A DNA stretch of 64,000 nucleotides from Linum tenue. Taxonomy: Eukaryota; Streptophyta; Magnoliopsida; Malpighiales; Linaceae. The DNA is taken from assembly GCA_946122785.1 (NCBI GenBank), contig CAMGYJ010000010.1:29739608-29803607 (forward strand), given 5' to 3'. The notes beneath the pieces are model-generated. The model was not told the origin of the DNA and ran no database searches. It saw only the letters and a program-made list of their open reading frames with translations. Position 1 is the stretch's first letter. The number at the start of each line of letters is the position of its first letter. Position numbers and translations under genes: made by a program. Shown here one piece after another: positions 24,120 through 34,133 of this stretch.

Positions 24120-24728
24120 TTTGCCCCTTAGGCTTGGGAAGCGATAGGTTTTCGCGGCTAAACGATACTTTTGCCCAATGTTGAGTGATTCTGGGTCTTC
24201 TGGCTCATAGTAAACGTTGGGCGGTCCGAGGCCGCATTAAGTGTGATCCTTTGTTGCCCCTAGTCGCGGAAGCATATCGCGAGGGCTCCTGAGGGGCGAA
24301 GACCGCATCCGTCCCCGTTATTTGACATAGTCTCCACGTGTCATGCATCGGGCGCGGAGCCCTAACACCGGCAGGCGGAACGTCACCTCTGGGGGTGTTC
24401 CGCTCTCGGGCTTCGCAAAAAAGGTCTCATCGAACGTCATTCTTTCCCTTTTCACCTTTAAGTAGGATTTTGGGAGAGATTTTCGCCACTCTCCTCCGGT
24501 TTGGGAAATCTCTTCGTCTTCTTCCTCTTTTCTTTCTCTGCGAAAAGCTCCAAGGCCTTCTACTTCGCCGGCTATAAATTCGATCCCTCAGTTGAGTTTT
24601 GACTTGGGTTTTTTGTTTGGGACGCGCGATTTCCTTGGGTTTGCTGACTCGCTTGTTATTCTTTGGGGTGACGTCAGTTCTTTGGGTCTTGGGGAATCGT
24701 CGGTCCCGCTCGCTCTCGCCGTCGACAG
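24120..24728 (+). other. 3' non-coding region of element A, upstream region of the antisense gene
   Basis: There is no gene on the sense strand. It is placed where the promoter and 5' UTR of the antisense gene would be. No convincing TATA box was picked out. Confidence 0.4.
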
Positions 24729-27253
24729 ATGTCGAGTGAAGGTCACCCGTCTCCGGTCAGCGGATCGAGGCACGATGCCCTTGACGCGGGAAACGCTCCG
24801 GTCGCCGACTCTAGACCCGCGGTGGTATCCAGAAAGGGCCCTGCTCCTTCAACCGCTACTTTACCGCCTCGGGCGGCCGGGAAGAAGCTTGCGGAGACCG
24901 CTTCTGGTATTCAAGGTACGAATATTCTTCTCCCGTTCGAAGCACGTCTGAATGCGTGTGGGATTTATCCGGGTTAGAGTTATATGTTGGAGATGGGTAT
25001 GAATTGCGAGATTGCCTTGTTGGGACTTGTGTAGACTTAGATAATTCTTGTGCTAACCTCCACCCTGTGCCAGTTGGGGTTGTGGCCACGTCGGCGGCGG
25101 TCGGGGATAATCTTGGTGAATTTGAACGGGTAGAATTAGATAGCATATCGTTGGATGACTCAGAGGAGGCTGATAGTGGTGGAGTGCGGTCGGGGGCGCA
25201 TCCGAGCACCTCTTCCTCATTGGAGATCTCGGAAAGTGGGGAACCGAGACCGCTTCCTATTGCTATTAAAGACTCCGTTTACACTGTTCTTCGCCACGCG
25301 GGTATGTGGGATGGGGAGCCTATTCCGAAGGAGGTCTTCGAGCAGGGTCCTCCTCATGTAGCGGCTTTTAAGCCCGAGCAGGTGTTATATCGGCTCAAGT
25401 CGCTGCGTATGCCCCCGGACTGGCTTTACGCGGTCCCTTCTGGGAAGAGTTGCATCGGGTCGTGTCCTAGTGGATGGATACCCATATTGGTTGAGCATGT
25501 TAAGCTTGGTTTTAGGTTTCCCCTTGACGATCTTATGACAAGGATTGTGCATCGACTCCAGTTCACACTAGGGCGTCTCTCTCCGATGATTATCTTTCAT
25601 TCAGTTATGTACCATTTGGCGTGTGACCGCCTTAAAGAAGATCCGTCATTTGATGTGTTCATGATGATTTACAATATCAGAGACTCGACCAATTGTTGGT
25701 CGATTGGGAGGCGAGAAAACTCGGTGGGTTTTGGAACTGGGGCGCCTAAGCTTGATTCACCATGGTACAAGGAGTACTTCTTTGCCCGCCCCTCGTGGAA
25801 ATGGTACGCGGGTGATGTTGAGCCGCCTACCGGTTATGCAGTCGGCTCCAAGGATGACTTGTGTGATTCTAACCAGTTTCCTCAATCGGTGCGGGACCAC
25901 GTGGCGCGGATAGTGAAGAGCGTTCAGCTCCGTGTACAATATAGCGGCTCTAACAGCTTGTTCGCGGTTTTTATGGTTAGTAGTGTTTACTTGCAACATC
26001 GTTCTTTATCCTTCTCATGTGTTTTTACTTATGCTTTCTTCCTCCAGGGCTGAAGGAGTTGGCGGATGCCAACAGGCCGAAGAAGAGGAAGGCGGGGAGG
26101 ACCGCACGAGCGGGAGATGCGTCTCCATCTGCTGCGGTTACAATGATTGATCTTTCGGCGGCTCTACAAGGTCAATCGCCTTCGAAATCGTCAGGTGCAG
26201 CTGTGGCGTACTCCGTTCCCGTTGCTCGGGGTGCGGGAAAGCAGGTGATGGAGCGTGAGCCCCTGAAGCGGCTTCCAAGCGCACGAAGGTTAGCTCCCCT
26301 CGCGTCAAGGCCGAGGAGAAGCACGGTCCAGCCCCAAGGCGGTCCGCCAAGTCTGGCTGTGTGACCGTCCCCCCTTTGGCCGCCACCGACACGGAGGCGG
26401 CTGAGTTGGCGTTTCACACCATCAGTGAGCAGGTTGAGATGCCCAACGAGTACACAGATACTTCGTCTGAGAGCAACCGCCGCCTTGCAGGAACCGCGTC
26501 ACAGTTTTTCTTCGGGGTCAGTGGTTGCAACATCCTGGGGCGGTTTTCAAGTGCTATACTGTGCGTACTGACTTACTTTTTGTTTTGCAGGCTCAAATCG
26601 GTTTTTCGCAAATCATCCTCATGAACGACCGCTTGACCAAGACCGTGGATGACAATGCGGTCGAGATTGCGAACTTGAAGAAGAGCGTGGAGGACGGTCG
26701 TGCAGCCGTGGAGGAGGAGCTGCGCCCTCAGATAGAGAAGAACTTCATGGATCAACTGGCTCGCAAGGACAAGGAGCTGTCAGACGAGAAAGAAGCGTCA
26801 AAGGCGGTTCGGGAAGAAAGAGACCGTCTCCAAGATTCACTTCGCAAGTCAGGCGAGATCGAGAAGACCGTCTTGGAAGAACAAGATGCTCTGCGTAAAG
26901 AGGTGAACGGGTTGAGGTTGGAGAAGGAGTCCGTGCTGGCAACTCATGAGGCGGATTTGGCCGCCGTACGAGCTGAGGCGGGTCCGGCCTATCTCCAATC
27001 TGCCGAGTTCCTTGCACGAGACAAGGCGAAGTACAAGGAGGTGGTCGGCAACGTGGTGGCCGCCATTCGCCACCTATTCCGCGAGGAGTGTCCCGACCTG
27101 GGTTGGGACACTGACCGCGTATGGGACGCGATCGGCCACTGGTCCACCTCCGATGTTAACTCGGAAGCGGATGACTCCCAGGAAGATGATGCGGGTGGGA
27201 AGGATGGAGTTGAAGACGGTGATGCCGCCAGTGGAGGTTCCCCGAACGTTTGA
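24729..27253 (+). CDS. Antisense gene of the Tat element, putative gypsy-type transposon (Transposase_28-like) protein, four exons proposed
   Basis: It is transcribed opposite to gag-pol. Proposed exons are 24729-24916, 25073-25975, about 26056-26516 and 26591-27253. The first junction is clean: CAAG|GTACGAA to GTGCCAG|TTGG, phase 1. The third is GGG|GTCAGT to TTTTGCAG|GCT, phase 0. The second (ATG|GTTAGT to CTGAAG|GAG) is tentative. Exon 2 contains SGWIPILVEHVKLGFRFPLD and QFTLGRLSPMIIFHSVMYHL, a pattern of the plant putative gypsy-type transposon family. Exon 4 is a long Glu/Lys-rich coiled coil ending in an acidic tail. Exon 3 needs a one-base shift near 26250, so this copy is probably damaged. 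Such antisense ORFs are known from Tat/Ogre elements; their role is unclear. Confidence 0.65.
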
Positions 27254-27760
27254 GGCCGCTCTTGAGTGTTATCAGTCTGGTTTTTCTATCTTTTGTTGGA
27301 TGATTTCGCATTAAAGAAGTTTTCTTTTGCGAGATTTTTGTTATTATGTGTTTTGGATTATGTGGTGACAATTTGGTGGGACCACGTTGGAGCGAATTTT
27401 GACTTTGCCTTGGGTTAGCAAAAATTTGTGAGAGTGAGCGCCTTAGGCAGCTCTTTCTTTATTTGCTGTAACATAGACAAGCGCTGGTGACCGCCTTTGG
27501 GCGGTATTGATTTTTCTCATTGCTTTGTCGAGGGTGTTTGTTGCGACCGCGTTGGTGCGGGTTTATGCATTATTTGCGATCTCCTACCGACCGTGTTGGC
27601 CGAAATAGATGTCAGTGTATTACGTGAGGGAAAGTGGGTGCGTGATAGCATCTCATACACTGTTACAAGTGCTGGGGCATTGCCCTCTCCACCAAAAGAG
27701 ATCCAAAAGCGGGTGCTTAGTAGCAACCCATACATTGTTTCACTGGGGAATGTAGTACCT
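27254..27760. other. Spacer between the antisense gene and pol end (element A)
   Basis: 27254-27500 looks like a 3' UTR. An open plus-strand frame at about 27600-27763 (AEIDVSVLREGKWVRDSISY, then PPKEIQKRVLSSNPYIVSL) reads like protein, but I do not recognise it. Confidence 0.35.
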
Positions 27761-27763
27761 TAG

Positions 27764-30700
27764 AGCACGTCTGTGTGGTACTTCCGTAGATGCATGTCGT
27801 TTCATGTCTTGGGAACTGGGTCGCCTTCCATGGTTGCAAGACGAAACGTGTTGGGGCCCGTCTTTTCTCCAATGAGAAACGGGCCCTCCCATGTGGCCGC
27901 CAGCTTGCCATGTTCGTCTTTCTTCTGGAAGTCTCGCTTGAGAACCATGTCACCTTCTTCGAGAGGGCGCGGTTTCACCTTTCGGTTATAGCTGGACGCG
28001 ACCTTGGCCTTTTCACTCATGATGCGATCCAGGGCCGCCTCCCATCTAGACTCCACCATATCCAAGTGTTCAAGCAAGCCTTGATGATTGGGCTCAGGGT
28101 GGTAAGCTTGGACGCGGAGGGAGGGCAGGACCATTTCTTCAGGAGCGACCGCCTCAGAGCCATAGGTTAGGGCAAAAGGGGTCTCGCCCGTAGCTGTCTT
28201 GTAGGTCGTGCGATGGGCCCACAGGATGTGAGGAAGTTCGACCGTCCATGCCCCTTTGGCATCTCGGAGACGCTTTTTAAGTCCTTGGAGGATCAGCTTG
28301 TTGGATGCCTCCGCTTGGCCATTGGTTTGAGGGTATGCCACCGACGCCATCGTGCACGTAATGCGGTTTCGGGCGCAGAAGTTCTCAAACGGCCTGCAGT
28401 CAAATTGTGTGCCATGATCAGTAATGATTGAGTGCGGAATGCCAAACCGGATCATGATGTTGTTGAATACGAATTTCTGGACGCGGGCGCTGGTGATGGT
28501 CTCAAGCGGTTCTGCCTCGACCCACTTGGTGAAGTAGTCAACAGCCACGACCAAGTACTTCTTTCCCAGAGAGGCGGTGGGAAAGGGTCCCAAGAGGTCG
28601 AGTCCCCACCTGGCGAATGGCCATGGCCCAACCACGCTTTGCAGCTCGGAGCCGGGCAGGTGGTGTTTGGAGGCGTGTACTTGGCATGCGTGACACTTCA
28701 AGACGACGTCGGCGGCGTCCCTCTTGACAGTCGGCCAGTAGTATCCTTGCAAGAGAATGGTTCTTTCGAGCGACCTAGGTCCTGCATAGGTGGCGCACGT
28801 CCCTTGGTGTATCGCTTTTAAGGTCCACCACGCCTCTTCAGGGCCTAGGCATTTCAGGTATGCGCCCGAAAATGATCGCTTGCACAATTGACCGTTCACC
28901 ATGGAGTATCGGACCGCCTTGCGCTTGAGCGCCTTGCGTTCGATCGGATGCGAGGGAGCGATGTCCTGCTCCAGGTATCGAATCAGTGGCGTCCTCCAAT
29001 CGGTCGCTTCCTCCAAGGTCATGATCTCCTCTTGTTGGTCCTTCTCCTTAGTGACGGTGACATGCCGATTGCCTTCGAAGTCCATAGCAGTGGCCAGTTT
29101 GGAAAGCCCGTTGGCGTGCTGGTTGTCATCCCGTCGCACGTGCTCTAGCTTCCAAGAGCTTAGTTGTGCCAGGGCGCTTCGCACTTTGGTAGCCAGGACG
29201 GCCAGCTTCTCATCCTTAATCTCGAATGCTTCGTGCACTTGCTTGACTACCAGGAGAGAGTCAGAGTATACATGCACATGGGAAGCGCCCAGGGTGGCGA
29301 GTATGCGAAGTCCGTTGATGAGGGCTTCGTATTCAGCAACGTTGTTGGTTTTTATGTCCTTGAATCGTAGGGAGATTTCATGGATGACACCGTCTGGCGA
29401 TTCAATGACTATTCCTGCCCCCGAGGCGGTTTTTCCTGCAGCCCCGTCAATGAATAGTCGCCAAACGTGATTACGCTCCTTGGAGGGAACGCTTTCCAGT
29501 GAGAACCCCTCGGCTATGAAGTCTGCTAACACTTGGGCCTTGATGGCCGGCCTTGGGGCGTACTCTATGTCGAACTCGCTGAGCTCGATTGCCCACTTTG
29601 TCAACCTTCCAGAGGCGTCCATGCCCCGCATAATGCTTTTGAGAGGGAGGTTAGACAGTACCGTGATGGGGTGTTCCTGGAAGTACGACCTTAGCTTCCG
29701 GGCCGTGGAAGCTACAGCAAGGACCGCCTTCTCGACGGGCATGTATCTCATTTCGGCAGGGAGAAGGGCTTTGCTTACATAGTACACTGGCTGGTCAGAA
29801 CCGTTTTTCGCCCTTCGAACCAGGACGGAGCTCACGGCTTGCTCGGAGACCGCCAAGTAAAGGTAGAGTCGCTCCCCGCTCATTGGGGCGCTCAAGACTG
29901 GTGGTGAGCTTAGCTGACTCGTCAGTAGGCCGAAGGCTTTGTCGCACTCGGCACCCTATTGGAGTTTTGAGGCTGACTTTCTGAGCATCTGAAAAAATGG
30001 AGAGCACTTATCAGCCGACCGCGGGATGAACCTCCCGAGTGCGGCCATTTTACCGTTGAACGCCTGGATTTCCTTGATCGTCTTTGGCGGTTTCAGGCTG
30101 CGGATGGCTTCTATCTGCTTCGGGTTAGCTTCCATTCCTCGCTTCGTGATCATGAAGCCAAGGAACTTTCCTGCTTCGGCTCCGAAGACGCACTTGAGTG
30201 GGTTAAGCCTTAGGTTTTTCCGTCGTAGGGTTTCAAAGGTTTCCCGTAAGTCGGAGAGGTGGTCTCCGACTTTTTTTCTTTTGACTAGGACGTCGTCCAC
30301 GTAGGCTTCGACGTTTCATCCCATCTGGTCCTTGAAGACCGCATCGACCATCCTCTAGTAGGTCGCCCCCGCATTTTTTAACCCGAACGGCATGACTACA
30401 TAGCAAAAGTTACCCATGGGTGTCATGAATGCGGTTAGCTCTTGGTCGTCCTCCGCCATCTTGATTTGGTGGTAGCCGGAGAACATATCCAGGAAGCTGA
30501 GCGCCTCGTGGTTGGCGATTCCATCTATTATTTGGTCGATGCGGGGCAGAGGATATGCGTCCTTGGGGCATGCGGCATTGAGACTGGTGAAATCGATGCA
30601 CATCCTCCAAGTGCCCCCTGCCTTTCGTACAAAGACTGGGTTCGAGAGCCATGTGGGGTATTGGACCTCCCGTATGAAGCCAGCTTTTAGTAGGCGCCTT

Positions 30701-32480
30701 ACTTCCTCCTCGAGTTCCATTTGTTTTTCCACAAACAAGTGTCTCCTCCGCTGCTGTATTGGCTTTGCTTTGGGCTTGACGGAGAGTCGGTGCTCTGAGA
30801 CTCGGCGGGGTACGCCTGGCATGTCTTCCGGACCCCATGCGAAGAGGTCCTGAAATTCTCGGAGGAGGGATAGTAATTTTTGAGCTTCCTCGTTGGCCAA
30901 GTGGGCCGAGATGCGCACGATTTTGCTTGGTTCTTCTTCGTTGAGGGGAACCTCTACGTCGCCCTCGACCGCCTAAGGACGGGGTACGTCACCCCTTGCA
31001 TCGACTAGGTCGAACTCCAAATGTTCAATCGTCGCCTGGTAGCACTCCTTGGCATCCTTGAGGTTGCCTCGGACGCGGCCTGTTAGGCTTCCGCTTGGGA
31101 ACTTCAGCATTTGATGGCAGGTTGAGGCAACCGCCTCGAAAGTTGCGAGGAAACCGCGGCCTAAAATAGCGTTTTAGGTGGAAGGACAGTCCGCGATGTG
31201 GAACTCTACCGGTCGAGTCTTTGTAACTCCGCCCTCTCCTATGGTGACTTTGAGGGTGATTGACCCGAGGACGCAGACTTTTGTTCCTGAGAACCCTACC
31301 AGACTGGTGTTGGAGGGTTGGAGGTCTTGGACGGTCTTCTTCATTCCCTTGAGCGCCGAGTAGAATAGGATATCGGCCGAGCTCCCGTTGTCGACTAGGG
31401 CTCTGGTGATTTTGAATTTGGTAGTTCGAAAGGAAATGACCAAGGGGTCCTCCGAGTTTTCTTCGTTGGCCAAATCAGAGGGCAAGAAAGCGACCTCTGT
31501 CGACGCTCTGCGTTGCACGTTGAGGCATTGAGTGAGGCGGTCTCCTTCGGTTCTCGGGCGCTTTCGCCCTCCTGCGATCGTTATGATTTCCATCCCGTCA
31601 TCATCGTTCCGGGGTGCTCTGTAGGGGGGAGACTGCCTCAAAGGGGAGGCGACTTTGTTTCGAGAGCGGGATCTTGATCTTTCCTTTCTTGTCCATCTCG
31701 TCTTGTCCTGTTCAGGACTCGGAGACTCCTCCCGTTCTTCTGCCGAGTGCTCTCTATGAGACCGCCTTGTTTCTAGCCTGCTTCTTAGGTCTCCCAGGGC
31801 CAGGTGCCGGAGCGTGGCCTTGAACTCTCTACACTCTGTGGTGTCATGGGTTGTGATTTGGTGCCAGTCGCACCATTTCTTTCCTTCCTGCGGTTCTTGG
31901 GCGGAAGACACCTCGTACTTCCTTCCGCCTTTCTTTCGATCTCTGCCCCTTTACCTGTCGGTGGAAAGCACGTCTCTTCTTCCCTCCCGATCGGTGTACC
32001 TGTTTCGGTATGACCTTCGGTCTGGGGACCGCCTTCCCCTCCGGGGGTCTCCACGCTCTGAGGCGTCTCCGCGGGGGCGGCCTTGCTGGCCTCGGTCGTC
32101 GTTGGCTAGCGCTTCTTCCAATAAGATTGCACGGCGTACCAATTGATCTAAGTCGGACTAGGCTGTCAGGGTCGCCTCCTTTTTTATCAAGGTTCTATTC
32201 AGCTCGATACTAGTCGTCGAGATTCGGAGGTTCCCGGCGGCCACGACCGAGGAGATGCCATCTATCTCGCAAGCTATCGCGTTCCACCGGTCGTAGAACT
32301 CGGCAAGCGATTCCTCCTTCCTCTGTCGGCAATTTATGAGTGCTGAGACGGTGAGTTTGCGACGTCGTTGAGACACGAATTTTGTGGAGAAGAGCATCGC
32401 AAACTGCTCAAAGTTTTCTATAATCCCTTCCGGGAGGGAGGTGTACCATGTTCGGCATTGACCGCTAAAGGTAACCGAGA
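27764..32480 (-). pseudogene. Element A gag (C-terminal part)-pol polyprotein, eight in-frame stops
   Basis: One continuous frame. Gag part two begins at C's insertion (FSVTFSGQ...). A zinc-like CDWHQITTHDTTEC lies near 31870, and the protease LVDNGSSADILF near 31400. RT has RMCIDFTSLNAACPKDAYPL, FSGYHQIKMAEDDQ and an intact YVDD near 30300. RNase H has FIDGAAGKTASGAGIVI, NNVAEYEALINGL and DNQHANGLSKLA. Integrase keeps its D, D and E (GLDLLGPF, ITDHGTQF, NGQAEASNK). Its zinc-binding motif has Tyr for the second His (IHQGTCATYAG). Stops lie near 32158, 31951, 31174, 30975, 30355, 30315, 29956 and 27802. A complete polyprotein would process, copy and integrate the element; this one cannot be made. 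Confidence 0.9.
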
Positions 32481-32485
32481 ACGAA

Positions 32486-33984
32486 TGATAGACCGTTAGT
32501 TACACATGTTTTTACCCCTGCTCTTACTCCGTTTGAGGTATTGATACTCGTGTTTTAGGCCAATTTCACGCTAGGTTGTGCTTGTTTATTATATTTCAGG
32601 TCCTAGTACGTGAATGGAGGCTTGGGAGCGAGTTTGAGGTCGATTGGACGAGGATCGGACGCATGGCGAGGTTCTGAGGAAGTCGCACGGACACACCCAC
32701 AACCCGCACGGCCGTGCACGTGACCAGTTTGGCCGTGCGGGATTGTGCGTGGGCACGCACGGGCACACCCACAACCCGCACGGCCGTGCACGTGACCAGT
32801 TTGGCCGTGCGGGATTGTGCGTGGGCACGCACGGGCACAAGTGAAATCCGCATGGCCGTGCACGTGACCAGTTTGGCCGTGCGTGATTGTGCGTGGGCAC
32901 GCACGGGCACAAGTGAAATCCGCACGGCCGTGCAAAGTGCAATCCTGGCCGTGCGAGATGGCTGAAGTTCGACTTAATGGTACGCCGCGTTTTGAGTCGC
33001 ACGGCCAGAATGGTGATGTGCACGGCCGTGCACCCTGGCCGTGCGAGTCGGGAAAGTCTGGTTTTTAAGCGGATTCCGAGCCAAACAGAGGGGGATTCGA
33101 GTTTTTGAGAGACAGAGCGACTCCTAGAGAGAGAAAGCGACGAACAAGAGCCTCCAAGTGCCTTAGATCGATCTTCAACACCATTGGAGCTTGGTTTGAG
33201 CTTGGAGAAGTGCCGATTCAACGTCCAGGAGCAGAAATCCATCTTCACAGTATGATTTCCGCGTCTAATTCTGCTTTTGCTTCTCTCTCCATGGAGTAGT
33301 TCCCCCATTCATCTGGGTATGGGAAACCCTAGTTCTGTATGTTAGGTTTGATTGTATGAACCCAAGTACTGTTTCTATGAATTGATTATATTCGATTGAG
33401 GTTTGAATGATTGAATTGCATGAATCCTGATCAAATTCCTGTTGTTTCTGCTTTAACCTAGAATGATAATATCTGCCTAGGTTGATAGAGTATCCTTAAT
33501 CGAAGGTAGTGAATTGGTGACTTTAGTCGAGGAGCCAATTCACTATTCTGTACCGGTTTTACTCCGGTAGTGGAGGTTTTGTTCTTAGGGCCTCAATCTG
33601 TTTACTCCGGTGTAGGTTAGTCGCCAGCTAGAGACTCAGATTGAGAGGGTCTGAAGACCTTTAGTCGAGACTTCAGACTGTTTGAGAACCTTCCGCAGTA
33701 TAACTTTCATAGAAATTGAACTTGGTAATTACAATCCGGCTTAACTGCAGACTAGGGGGAACCATATCCGGGTGACCTCTCTTAACCTGAATACAACCGT
33801 TTAGTTGCTTTGCTTGCTTGTTAGTTTAGAACTTCACTAAAGTTTCCTTGCTAGATAATATGAATTCACTGAGTAGTCATCACATCTAGGACCCGGGTTG
33901 ACAATAAAACCCAAACCCGCTATACTATGCTTTAGGAAGTGGTTATACTTGGCCAATTTCTGGAGTGACAGTAACAGCGAGTCA
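32486..33984 (+). repeat. Element C 5' LTR
   Basis: It starts TGATAGACCGTTAGTTAC and ends CAGTAACAGCGAGTCA. It holds a 72-bp tandem array at 32707-32940. The overlapping frames on both strands within the LTR come from this GC-rich repeat and are not called as genes. Confidence 0.93.
32707..32940 (+). repeat. 72-bp tandem repeat with GCACGGCCGTGC palindromes
   Basis: Units begin at 32707, 32779, 32851 and 32923 (the last partial), exactly 72 bp apart. Each holds the palindrome CACGGCCGTG(C) or a one-base variant, CACGTGACCAGTTTGGCCGTG and GTGGGCACGCACGGGCAC. The same array is in the 3' LTR at 38477-38710. Confidence 0.9.
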
Positions 33985-33990
33985 AGTTTT

Positions 33991-34008
33991 TGGCGCCGTT
34001 GCTGGGGA
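33991..34008 (+). other. Primer-binding site, tRNA-Asp type
   Basis: TGGCGCCGTTGCTGGGGA lies six bases after the 5' LTR. It is the common Athila-type primer-binding site with one difference from the usual GCCGGGGA. Confidence 0.85.
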
Positions 34009-34133
34009 CGGCTAGGTTGTTGAAGAAAAGTGATTTCTGTTACTTTAGCATTTTCATTTTTTAGCATTGAGTTTTTGTTTTTCCCACTTGTGCCTTCACG
34101 GGTTTGCATTGCTTGATTGTGTGCAGCTAGTGC

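Noticed and set aside
27764..32480. Endogenous pararetrovirus instead of a gypsy element
   Set aside because: LTRs, a Tat-type integrase with D, D and E, and no movement protein indicate an LTR retrotransposon.
32589..33308. Open frames of 109-239 codons on both strands in the LTRs of element C (also 38359-39078)
   Set aside because: They overlap in several frames, follow the 72-bp GC-rich tandem array, and occur identically in both LTRs. No domain is visible.
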